NCBI GenBank assembly: GCA_052161885.1
Contig: CP197396.1
Location: forward strand, 682,001 to 746,000
Origin: QKTW01 sp052161885
GTDB lineage: Bacteria > Bacteroidota > Bacteroidia > Chitinophagales > Chitinophagaceae
Direction: 5' to 3'
Length of the DNA: 64,000 nucleotides
Shown: positions 44,001-51,259 of the stretch, one piece after another
Position numbering within the stretch: position 1 is the stretch's first letter
Layout of the letters: the number at the start of each line of letters is the position of its first letter
The notes under the pieces: model-generated
What the model was told of the DNA's origin: nothing
Database searches by the model: none
What the model saw: only the letters and a program-made list of their open reading frames with translations
Made by a program: the position numbers and the translations under genes

Positions 44001-45493
44001 AACAGCATAGCAGATGAGGCATTGCCGTCTTTGTCCGCTGTGTAGGAAATATTAGAAGAAGTGAGCGTGCGGTGATATTTGGAAGAGTCTGTGAGCGTAT
44101 TGGTGAATGCCAGCGCTATTTTTTTCGTGCTGTCATCGATGCTTTTCAGCATGTCTTCGTGTATGATGGCGCTGTAATAAGAAACGCCATTCGGTGACAG
44201 GTAGTTGATCTTATAACGGCGATCTCCCACCTGGCCATAAATATTTGTTTTGGTATATGTCTGGATGATAGCGTCAAAAATATCATCGTTATCCGGGGTA
44301 ACAGAAGTACTGCCCGAGCCAATGTCAGAAGCCAGGTTACCGGAGAGGACATCGAAGAACGGGTACGTATGATCGTTGTAGCGGCCAAAGAACTCCTGTG
44401 CATGTATGTCTGCACTGTAGCAAAGCACACCGTCAATATTATGCGCTTTGATATATTGAATCAGCGTGTCACATTCTGTGGTAATGCTGAAGTTCCTTCC
44501 GCCCCAATGCTTGTCAAAAGATGGTGTACCGGAGATCAGTACTTTAAACGAAGCTGTGGAATTAAGTAATGCCTGTTCCAGCCACCTCAGTTGATAAGGA
44601 CCGAGGTGACGTGTAGTGCTTTCACGGTAACTGCGGTTGTCCAGCAGGAAGAACTCAACATCTTTATAGCGGTAAGAAGAATAAAGTCCGTCACCCTGTG
44701 CATTGCCCATCCATGCAGGGTTTTGCCACCAGGCACGGAAATTTTCCTTGCTGATGCCCAGGGTAGGCATCGTTTTATTGTATTCGTTTCCTCCAAGATC
44801 GTGATTATCTGTGATCACCAGCTGCGGCATGGCGCGGAGCAGCGTATCATGAAACTGGCGGTTAAAGAAATACCGGGAGAACAGTGCATCTTTTGTGTCC
44901 CAGTCATTGATCATACCAGGGCACATTCCCTGCGCATGCTCCAGCCCGAAGAGATACACTGCATCACCGAGCCACACCATCATATCGCTGTTTTCTGTAG
45001 CCATATGTTTGTATATGTCCGGCGTACCGTTTATATGCAGCGGTCCTTCTATGTTATCTACGCAACGGGTCATATCCATAATACGGCCGCAACCGCCGGC
45101 AAGAAAGGAGAAATCAGTGACCTGGCCGGCACCGCAGGTAACCGAGGCATGCCGGTAGGTAGCGGCGCCATTTACCTTAATGGTTGCAGTGTAGGTTTGT
45201 CCGGCTGCAAGTCCTGTATAAAGATAAGAGCGGAGATTATAGCCAAGGCGGGTGTCGGAATCATGCAGTGCACCTGTCAGGGCACTGCCTGTGGGTGATT
45301 TCAGCTCAAGGGAAAAACTGTTCCCGGAACCGGTGCTGTTTTTGGTCATGACCCAGACGCGTACTGTATCTCCATATACTGCGCTCATCATGGGGCCATA
45401 AACAACAGAATCTCCGGGCAAGGTCTGTGAAAATGCGGCAAAAGAGCCGGCCATAAGCACTGCAAAGAGCAGCGCCTTTAGTTTGTGAAGCAT
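41078..45493 (-). CDS. secreted PhoD-like phosphatase with three LamG domains and type IX sorting tail
   Basis: A 1471-residue secreted protein. The ATG at 45493 gives a normal signal peptide (MLHKLKALLFAVLMAGSFAAFS); the longer frame starts at TTG. An Ig-like N-domain precedes a PhoD-type metallophosphatase: FLAGGCGR (about 134), MMVWLGDAVY (about 176), ITDNHDLGGNEYN (about 232), FFLLDNRSYRE and CYSADIHAQEFF (about 366) carry the metal ligands. Three LamG/concanavalin-like domains follow near 500-650, 680-840 and 1045-1205 (TFSIVYWI, FTVEFWERI and FTIEFWGRL strands, each with G.WNH). VSLFPNPSNEQVTL to the end (from about 1398) is a type IX secretion C-terminal domain. It probably releases phosphate from diesters or polymers at the cell surface. 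Confidence 0.88.
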   Translation of the reverse strand: MLHKLKALLFAVLMAGSFAAFSQTLPGDSVVYGPMMSAVYGDTVRVWVMTKNSTGSGNSFSLELKSPTGSALTGALHDSDTRLGYNLRSYLYTGLAAGQTYTATIKVNGAATYRHASVTCGAGQVTDFSFLAGGCGRIMDMTRCVDNIEGPLHINGTPDIYKHMATENSDMMVWLGDAVYLFGLEHAQGMCPGMINDWDTKDALFSRYFFNRQFHDTLLRAMPQLVITDNHDLGGNEYNKTMPTLGISKENFRAWWQNPAWMGNAQGDGLYSSYRYKDVEFFLLDNRSYRESTTRHLGPYQLRWLEQALLNSTASFKVLISGTPSFDKHWGGRNFSITTECDTLIQYIKAHNIDGVLCYSADIHAQEFFGRYNDHTYPFFDVLSGNLASDIGSGSTSVTPDNDDIFDAIIQTYTKTNIYGQVGDRRYKINYLSPNGVSYYSAIIHEDMLKSIDDSTKKIALAFTNTLTDSSKYHRTLTSSNISYTADKDGNASSAMLFGSNSSVTIPHTAELDMNDRTFSIVYWINPAQYPVTGYAGVFSNSTGNDGYTVGMDDAGHPVFINHANGKTYTASLSLKLNHWTHITWKYDNIKLQLMLCWNSQQIQKWTNVATPAASTGNLYLGTNVANKHFIGALDEFNTYGKLITDKLVYKLSGYQPHRGTALGMPGAQNAVIPSTEINSTLSGSTGFTVEFWERITAAQATGNKLMSCNGRVNGNSTGFSLEFSAAGKVNLAVGTNGSGWTTINDNGNPWQAGEWNHVALTAVPGDSLYVYVNGIKTGTAKFTSFYTNTFGLALGKSVYYGAPIQGEMDELRIWNAPQTGDSIRKRMHYTLSGAEANLAYYYNFNKYTDTTVMSSGAHLYELKIAGSTLVASTAPAALLGAPYHDLAKGNWSVRKDATTGLKLDDAIPDFVTNLVAGRHIDSTIGTFGTGGNQYYLKGGWQLDALNLPTGTITIDLSQCLPHYDSISHVASEFYLLKEDSVNAVSIVNNGYFDGQNLKFIGTFFDSGVYHLGWKTDTASALFNRGGVLSMLGGHSIRIPYAGVTNVLNSSFTIEFWGRLMQNPSENAKILSNNGRVNNNSTGISLEFPLNKTMNAVFGNNGSGWTTVNSKNAWKIGEWNHIAVTATPNDYIRLYMNGELTDSTAYTAFAGNQIDMTMGTSLYYGSETVSMLDELRIWKKVKTADEIRNQMHLTLNTPQDTMLAYNYTFNQANTGFVLNKATAQDSIPGTNYRIIPATSPVGNIIAAQQYHVTGTWSIRDSANSGLSVFVSVPDYETNLVMGKDSLTGTIASTTIQHMENLRTQWQIDPLKLASGQFEFDGPGVLGSNWAAVKNQAIEYYLLERDSSGQYVIKSVGQESNDKIDFNPTSLEYGMYTLGWKNNTTGIVEIGNRTVSLFPNPSNEQVTLAGIDGADVDGVYVHTITGQYVDVPVQTGTSEIRMNVGRLAPGTYIIVVSTKSNHDKKALKFIKQ

Positions 45494-45644
45494 GTTTAAG
45501 ATGGTTGGTGGATAAAAGCGGTGCAAAGAAACGCCCCAAATTGCCTTGCACGAATTAAGAAACAGTTACCGAATTGTTACCCCGGATAAACTGGATTATC
45601 AACATTTTATTAATTTTTTTTCTTAACTTATTCGATGAAGTTAT

Positions 45645-45674
45645 TTACGGATAAAAGAAATATATACTCCGTAA
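45645..45674. promoter_or_regulatory. inverted repeat in the -33 region of the sphingolipid operon
   Basis: TTACGGA (45645-45651) and TCCGTAA (45668-45674) are perfect 7-base arms 16 bases apart. The right arm ends 12 bases before the -7 box at 45687, so a bound protein would cover the -33 region. Confidence 0.5.
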
Positions 45675-45686
45675 GAGAAATCTATG

Positions 45687-45694
45687 TACTTTTG
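45687..45694 (+). promoter_or_regulatory. -7 box of the sphingolipid operon
   Basis: TACTTTTG, a perfect TAnnTTTG. Predicted start near 45700, giving a leader of about 60 bases that can form a small hairpin (ACGATTT with AAATCGT, near 45703-45740). Confidence 0.6.
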
Positions 45695-45759
45695 GACTGA
45701 AAAACGATTTTAGTCGAAAAAATGAAATCGTCTAATAGGTTGGCTTTAAATTATTTTTC

Positions 45760-46965
45760 ATGAATGCAAAGCTACAAAGCAAAACAAGCAGTTATCAGGA
45801 TGCGGTGCTCGCAAGAGAGGCCGGCATCTACCCTTATTTCAGGCCAATATCTTCTGCCCAGGATACGGAAGTGATCATTGATGGTAAGAAAGTGCTGATG
45901 TTCGGTTCCAATTCGTACCTCGGTCTTACCAACGATGCCCGCATTAAAGAAGCCACTAAAGCCGCCATTGACAAATACGGTTCCGGTTGCGCCGGTTCCC
46001 GCTTTCTGAATGGTACACTGGACATACACCTGGAGCTCGAGCAACGGCTCGCAGCCTTTACAGGCAAAGAGAATGCCATTATTTTCAGTACCGGTTTCCA
46101 GGTAAATCTTGGTGTGATATCCAGTCTGCTGGGCCGCAATGATTACCTGATCCTTGACGAATATGATCATGCCTCTATTATAGATGGCAGCCGTCTTTCC
46201 TTTGCCCGTACTGTAAAGTTCAGGCATAACAATATGGCCGACCTGGAACAGAAACTTCAGAACATGCCTTACGAAGCATTGAAACTCATAGTGGTAGATG
46301 GCATTTTCAGTATGGAAGGCGATATCGTGAAGCTACCGGAAATAACACAGCTCGCAGAAAAATACAATGCTGCCATAATGGTAGATGATGCGCACAGCCT
46401 GGGCGTTATCGGTAAGAATGGAGCAGGCACAGCCTCACACTTCGGCCTTACAGATAATGCAGACCTTATTATGGGCACCTTTAGCAAATCAATGGCGTCG
46501 CTGGGCGGCTTTATTGCATCAGACAATGCAACCATCGATTACCTGAAGCATCATGCGCGTTCACTGATATTCAGTGCCAGTATGACGCCTGCCGCTACGG
46601 CCAGCGCACTTGCAGCGCTTACCATCATCGAAACAGAGCCGGAACATATGGAACGCCTCTGGGCCAATACGCACTATGCACGAACACTGCTCCGCGAGGA
46701 AGGTTTTGATATAGGAGAATCTGAAACACCGATCATCCCGATATATATCCGTGATAACGAAAAGACATTCCATATTACCAAAGCATTGCAGGAAAACGGT
46801 GTGTTCGTAAATCCTGTGGTGTCTCCTGCCGTAGCACCGGATGCAACATTGATCCGCTTCTCCCTTATGGCCACGCATACATTCGGCCAGATCGAAGAAG
46901 CTGTTGATAAAATGTCAAAAACATTCCAGGCTGCAGGTGTTGCCATGATAAAAACAACTGTATGA
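45760..46965 (+). CDS. spt: serine palmitoyltransferase
   Basis: A 401-residue PLP enzyme of the alpha-oxoamine synthase family, which condenses an amino acid with an acyl-CoA. LMFGSNSYLGLTNDARI, GSGCAGSRFLNGTLDIHLELEQ, IMVDDAHSLGVIG and the PLP lysine K243 in MGTFSKSMASLGGF are all present. By sequence alone it could be KBL, BioF or SPT. The neighbours (ceramide synthase and reductase candidates, inositol-lipid genes) and the Sphingobacterium-like length and start make SPT the best call: L-serine plus palmitoyl-CoA to 3-ketosphinganine, cytoplasmic face. First gene of the operon; its last four bases (ATGA) contain the next start, so translation is coupled. Confidence 0.88.
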   Translation: MNAKLQSKTSSYQDAVLAREAGIYPYFRPISSAQDTEVIIDGKKVLMFGSNSYLGLTNDARIKEATKAAIDKYGSGCAGSRFLNGTLDIHLELEQRLAAFTGKENAIIFSTGFQVNLGVISSLLGRNDYLILDEYDHASIIDGSRLSFARTVKFRHNNMADLEQKLQNMPYEALKLIVVDGIFSMEGDIVKLPEITQLAEKYNAAIMVDDAHSLGVIGKNGAGTASHFGLTDNADLIMGTFSKSMASLGGFIASDNATIDYLKHHARSLIFSASMTPAATASALAALTIIETEPEHMERLWANTHYARTLLREEGFDIGESETPIIPIYIRDNEKTFHITKALQENGVFVNPVVSPAVAPDATLIRFSLMATHTFGQIEEAVDKMSKTFQAAGVAMIKTTV

Positions 46966-48083
46966 TCCAGATAGAAAAAGCAGACAATAAATTCATGCTG
47001 AAGGAATTTATTGACTTCCCGCATAAGTTGTACCAAAACGATGTGAACTACGTACCGGAACTGTTTATTGCACAACGCGATATGCTCACCCCGGGAAAAC
47101 ACCCGTTCCATAAGCATTCCACCCTGCAGCCATTCCTGGCGCTGGACCATGGAAAAGTAGTAGGCCGCATTGCTGCTATACTCAACAGGAACCACAACGA
47201 TTTTAACAACGCGCAGGACGGATTTTTCGGCTTTTTCGATACAACAGAGAACCCGGAAGTTGCGGACAGATTGCTGGATGCAGCGCAGAAATGGCTGAAA
47301 GAAAACGGGGCAAAAACAGCCATAGGCCCCGTCAATTTTTCTACCAATGAAACCTGCGGCATGCTGATCGAGGGATATGATATGCCCCCGGTTGCCATGA
47401 TGACCTACAACAAACCGTACTACAACAAATTTGTAGACGATGCAGGCTTCAAAAAGAAAACAGATCTCATCGCCTGGCAGATAACCAGCGATGATTACGA
47501 TGACAAGCCACTGCGCATGACCAACCTGCTGCGTGAACGCCTGCAGCAGAAAGGCATTACCATACGCAAGGCCAACATGAAGAACTTCAAGCAGGAAGTG
47601 GAAAACCTGCAGGATATATACAATAAGGCATGGGATAAGAACCTGGGCTTTGTGCCCATGACCAAAGAAGAATTTGAGTACATGGCCAAAGACATGAAAC
47701 TAATCCTCGATCCTGACTTTTGCCTGGTGGCAGAACACAACGGAAAAGCGATCGGCTTTGCACTGTGCATCCCGGACATCAACCAGGTACTGATAAAAAT
47801 AAAGAACGGCAGGCTGCTTCCTACCGGCATATTCAAGCTGCTGTTTGGCAAAGGAAAAATAAACGCGCTGCGTGTAATAGCGCTTGGCGTACTGGAACCA
47901 TATCGCAAGATGGGTATCGAAGCGGTTTTCTATGGCGACATTATACAGAAATGCCTCGAAAAAAACATTAACACCGTAGAAGCCTCCTGGATACTGGAAG
48001 ACAACTTCCTGATGAATAAAGCCATTGAGAATATAAAAGGAAAGCCTTATAAGAAGTACCGGATTTACGAAAAAGAAATTTAA
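46962..48083 (+). CDS. GNAT-fold acyltransferase, candidate bacterial ceramide synthase
   Basis: A 373-residue soluble protein with GNAT-like halves: a central acyl-CoA N-acyltransferase fold with FCLVAEHNGKAIGFALCIPDINQV and the later VIALGVLEPYRKMGIEAVFYGDI, which resembles the CoA-binding (R/Q)xxG(I/L) loop. N-terminal features (PHKLYQNDVNYVPEL, GRIAAILNRNHN, IGPVNFSTNETCGMLIEG) match a conserved family often annotated only as hypothetical. Bacterial ceramide synthase of Caulobacter is a protein of this acyltransferase type encoded close to spt, so N-acylation of the sphingoid base is the inferred reaction. It overlaps spt by four bases and is two bases from the next gene. Confidence 0.8.
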   Translation: MIQIEKADNKFMLKEFIDFPHKLYQNDVNYVPELFIAQRDMLTPGKHPFHKHSTLQPFLALDHGKVVGRIAAILNRNHNDFNNAQDGFFGFFDTTENPEVADRLLDAAQKWLKENGAKTAIGPVNFSTNETCGMLIEGYDMPPVAMMTYNKPYYNKFVDDAGFKKKTDLIAWQITSDDYDDKPLRMTNLLRERLQQKGITIRKANMKNFKQEVENLQDIYNKAWDKNLGFVPMTKEEFEYMAKDMKLILDPDFCLVAEHNGKAIGFALCIPDINQVLIKIKNGRLLPTGIFKLLFGKGKINALRVIALGVLEPYRKMGIEAVFYGDIIQKCLEKNINTVEASWILEDNFLMNKAIENIKGKPYKKYRIYEKEI

Positions 48084-48085
48084 CA

Positions 48086-49072
48086 ATGAAAGGAAAAGTA
48101 TTGGTAACCGGAGCAAGCGGTTTTATTGGGTACCACCTGGTAGAAGCACTTGTAAAGGTAGGTTATGAGGTTACGGCAGCAATAAGACCTTCCAGCGCAA
48201 CGGATCACCTGGAAGACTTTAACCTGAAATACGTATACCTGGATTTCACCTCTGCAGAAGAAATAAGGCAGCACCTGGATGAAAAACAATACGAGTACAT
48301 TATACATACCGCAGGTATAACCAAAGCCTCTGGGGAAACAGTATATAATGAAGTCAATGCCATATATACACAGAATCTTGCAATTGCTGCATCAGTTGCA
48401 CAGATACCGCTGAAGAAATTTGTCTTCATAAGCAGCCTGGCCGCATTGGGCCCACGCTACTACGAAGACCCGACACCTATACGGGAAGTAAGTCTGCCCA
48501 ATCCGGTAACGGCATACGGCAAGAGCAAACTGCTGGCAGAACAATACCTGAAAAACATAGAACTGCCCATTATCATCCTGCGTCCAACCGGCGTATACGG
48601 TCCGCGTGAACGCGATTTCCTGGTAATGTTTAAAACACTGGCAAAAGGATTTGAACCATATATAGGACGCAAAAAACAACTGCTGAGCTTTGTGTATGCA
48701 AAAGACCTTGTACAAAGCATATTGCTGGCGATGCATTCGGACGTTACCGGAAGAACCTACAATGTATCGGACGGCCAGGTATACGACCGTTACGAACTGG
48801 CCAACCTGACAAAGAAGATATTGGGACGCCGCACTTTTAAAATACATATTCCGCTGCCTGTAGTAAAGCTGATAGCCAGTATGAATGAAGCAATGGCAAG
48901 CGGAGGCAACACACCGGTGCTTAACAAAGAAAAACTCCAGGAGCTGACCGCAGAAAACTGGAACTGCAGTATAGACAGTATAGTATCAGAACTGGGTTAC
49001 CTGCCGCAGTACAACCTTGAAAGAGGACTTACCGAAACACTGCAATGGTACCAGAAGAATAAATGGTTATAA
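48086..49072 (+). CDS. NAD-dependent epimerase-type reductase, candidate ceramide reductase
   Basis: A 328-residue extended SDR. VLVTGASGFIGYHLVEALV is the NAD(P)-binding loop, FISSLAALGP supplies the catalytic Ser, and AYGKSKLLAEQ the YxxxK pair; LRPTGVYGPRERDF is also typical. In Caulobacter a protein of this class (CerR) reduces the 3-keto group of the acylated sphingoid base, and the gene order spt, acyltransferase, epimerase here mirrors that gene set. The call depends on this context; the fold alone would also suit a sugar epimerase or 3-beta-HSD-like enzyme. Confidence 0.8.
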   Translation: MKGKVLVTGASGFIGYHLVEALVKVGYEVTAAIRPSSATDHLEDFNLKYVYLDFTSAEEIRQHLDEKQYEYIIHTAGITKASGETVYNEVNAIYTQNLAIAASVAQIPLKKFVFISSLAALGPRYYEDPTPIREVSLPNPVTAYGKSKLLAEQYLKNIELPIIILRPTGVYGPRERDFLVMFKTLAKGFEPYIGRKKQLLSFVYAKDLVQSILLAMHSDVTGRTYNVSDGQVYDRYELANLTKKILGRRTFKIHIPLPVVKLIASMNEAMASGGNTPVLNKEKLQELTAENWNCSIDSIVSELGYLPQYNLERGLTETLQWYQKNKWL

Positions 49073-49108
49073 AAAATTAAAACTAACATAAACAAAAACA
49101 CAGACGAT

Positions 49109-50434
49109 ATGAAATACCAGATTCAGCCGGCCACAGGAAAACTGGGCGTATTGATACCCGGACTCGGAGCTGTAGCAACCACCTTCATAGCAGGAGTGGA
49201 AGCGATTAAGAAAGGATTGGCACAACCTGTAGGAGCGCTTACGCAGATGGGCAGCATCCGCCTGGGCAAAAGGACCGAGAACAGGTACCCGATGATTAAA
49301 GATTTCGTACCTCTTGCAGGCCTTAACGACATAGTGTTCGGCGGCTGGGATGTATATGACGACAACGTGTATGAAGCAGCAGTGAATGCCAAAGTACTGG
49401 AACCTGCCCTGCTCCATTCCATAAAAGAAGAGCTGCAGCAGCTGAAACCAATGAAAGCGGTTTTTGACCATGAATACGTGAAGAACCTCGATGGCAATAA
49501 CATCAAGGAAGAAACGAATAAATGGGAACTGGCCAAAGCCCTGATGAAAGATATTGAAGACTTCAAGGCAAACAATAACTGCGACCGTCTTGTAATGGTT
49601 TGGTGCGCTTCTACAGAAAAGTACCTGGAGCTTTCCGATATTCATCAGACGATTGAAGCATTTGAAGCTGCTCTGAAGGCAAACGACGAACGCATTTCTC
49701 CAAGCATGATCTATGCATACGCTGCGATCCGTATGGGCGTTCCTTTTGCAAATGGTGCACCCAACCTTACCTGCGACATTCCTGCCCTTATAGATCTTGC
49801 AAAAGAACTGCAGGTACCGATTGCCGGTAAAGACTTCAAGACAGGACAGACGCTGATGAAAACCATTGTAGCACCGGGCCTTGCTGCACGTGCACTCGGT
49901 ATACGCGGCTGGTTCTCTTCAAACATCCTCGGTAACCGCGATGGCCTGGTACTGGACGATCCGGATAACTTCAAAACAAAAGAAGTATCCAAACTGAGCG
50001 TGCTGGAAGAAATCCTGCAGCCGGAAATAAACCCCGACCTGTATGGAGAGCTGTACCACAAAGTGCGTATCAACTACTATCCTCCACATGGCGACAATAA
50101 AGAAAGCTGGGACAACATTGATATCTTCGGCTGGCTGGGTTACCAGATGCAGATCAAAATCAACTTCCTCTGCCGCGATTCTATCCTTGCAGCGCCCATC
50201 GTACTGGACCTTGCATTGTTTATGGATCTCGCATCACGCGCAGGTATGAGCGGCATACAGGAATGGTTATCATTTTATTTTAAATCACCGCAGACAGCTC
50301 CTGAACTGAAGCCTGAGCATGACATCTTCAAACAACTGATAAAGCTGCAGAACACACTGCGCCACATCATGGGTGAAGACCTGATCACGCACCTTGGTCT
50401 GGACTATTACCAGGAACTGGTTGAAGCACTCTAA
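49109..50434 (+). CDS. ino1: inositol-3-phosphate synthase
   Basis: A 441-residue NAD-dependent enzyme that cyclises glucose 6-phosphate to 1D-myo-inositol 3-phosphate. GVLIPGLGAVATTFIAGVEA is the N-terminal dinucleotide-binding loop, VFGGWDVYDD follows, and GKDFKTGQTLMKTIVAP with SSNILGNRDGLVLDDP are the conserved catalytic and tetramerisation segments. Length is close to bacterial MIPS. In the Bacteroides inositol-lipid pathway this enzyme supplies inositol phosphate to a CDP-alcohol phosphatidyltransferase, which also lies in this operon. Confidence 0.94.
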   Translation: MKYQIQPATGKLGVLIPGLGAVATTFIAGVEAIKKGLAQPVGALTQMGSIRLGKRTENRYPMIKDFVPLAGLNDIVFGGWDVYDDNVYEAAVNAKVLEPALLHSIKEELQQLKPMKAVFDHEYVKNLDGNNIKEETNKWELAKALMKDIEDFKANNNCDRLVMVWCASTEKYLELSDIHQTIEAFEAALKANDERISPSMIYAYAAIRMGVPFANGAPNLTCDIPALIDLAKELQVPIAGKDFKTGQTLMKTIVAPGLAARALGIRGWFSSNILGNRDGLVLDDPDNFKTKEVSKLSVLEEILQPEINPDLYGELYHKVRINYYPPHGDNKESWDNIDIFGWLGYQMQIKINFLCRDSILAAPIVLDLALFMDLASRAGMSGIQEWLSFYFKSPQTAPELKPEHDIFKQLIKLQNTLRHIMGEDLITHLGLDYYQELVEAL

Positions 50435-50439
50435 ATAAA

Positions 50440-50886
50440 ATGCACAAAGTAATATCCTCCGGTTTCGGAATCGGTTATATAGGCAAGGGCGGCGGCACAG
50501 TAGCTGCAATAGCAGCCTGCGCAGTATGGTACCTGGTACATGCCGGAGGATATTCATTTCCGTTGCAGCTTACCATAGCAGCAGCCATCAGTCTGCTGGG
50601 CGTATGGTCGGCCAACGTAGTGGAAAAGGACTGGGGGAAGGACGATAAGAAAGTAGTGATTGATGAAATAGCAGGCATGTGCATAAGCCTCATCTGTGTT
50701 CCGGCCACACTGGCCGCCATTATTGCGGGATTGGTACTGTTCCGCTTCTTCGACATAGTAAAGCCGCTATACATTAAACGCTCAGAAAACCTGCCTGGTG
50801 GCTGGGGTGTTATGATGGACGATATAATTTCCGGGATTTACGCAAATCTGATTTTACAATGCATCATATACCTGAAATGGCTGTAA
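50440..50886 (+). CDS. PgpA-type phosphatase, likely phosphatidylinositol-phosphate phosphatase
   Basis: A 148-residue membrane enzyme of the phosphatidylglycerophosphatase A family. IDEIAGM, LFRFFDIVKP and LPGGWGVMMDDIISG are the three family signatures, with Asp and Glu residues for Mg2+. In this setting, between inositol-phosphate synthase and a CDP-alcohol phosphatidyltransferase, the likely substrate is phosphatidylinositol 3-phosphate (product PI), as reported for the homologous Bacteroides cluster, rather than phosphatidylglycerol phosphate. Five bases behind ino1 and one base before gtrA. Confidence 0.85.
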   Translation: MHKVISSGFGIGYIGKGGGTVAAIAACAVWYLVHAGGYSFPLQLTIAAAISLLGVWSANVVEKDWGKDDKKVVIDEIAGMCISLICVPATLAAIIAGLVLFRFFDIVKPLYIKRSENLPGGWGVMMDDIISGIYANLILQCIIYLKWL

Positions 50887-50887
50887 G

Positions 50888-51259
50888 ATGATTACGTTTC
50901 TTAAAGCACAGGCATCGTCACTCATCGCTACACTGGCAGACTTTCTTATTTGTATACTCCTGAAAGAACTGGCCGGAGCATGGTACCTCGCTGCTACCGC
51001 AACGGGCACTATCGCCGGAGGGGTTGTGAATTTTATCATCAATAAAAAATGGGTGTTCAGCCCGGAAGATGATAACACAACGGCACAGATCATAAAATAT
51101 TTCCTGGTATGGGGTGGCAACTTCATCCTCAACATAGCAGGCGTTTACTTACTCACAAATTATTGCGGTCTTCATTACATCGCTTCAAAAGTACTTACAG
51201 CAACAGCAGTCGGATTTTGCTACAACTATGTTCTGCAGAAAAAATTCGTATTCAGATGA
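50888..51259 (+). CDS. GtrA-family membrane protein
   Basis: A 123-residue protein with four membrane helices. FLKAQASSLIATLADFLICILL and FIINKKWVFS, plus a repeat of the basic element YNYVLQKKFVF at the C-terminus, are the hallmarks of the GtrA/flippase-like family. Such proteins are thought to flip polyprenyl-phosphate sugars, but here a role in moving inositol- or sphingolipid intermediates across the inner membrane is suggested by context. Its TGA overlaps the next ATG (ATGA at 51256). Confidence 0.85.
   Translation: MITFLKAQASSLIATLADFLICILLKELAGAWYLAATATGTIAGGVVNFIINKKWVFSPEDDNTTAQIIKYFLVWGGNFILNIAGVYLLTNYCGLHYIASKVLTATAVGFCYNYVLQKKFVFR

Noticed and set aside
51109..51255. N-terminal extension of the DUF5686 gene
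   Set aside because: The extra codons lie inside gtrA in another frame and would hide a clear signal peptide that begins at 51256.
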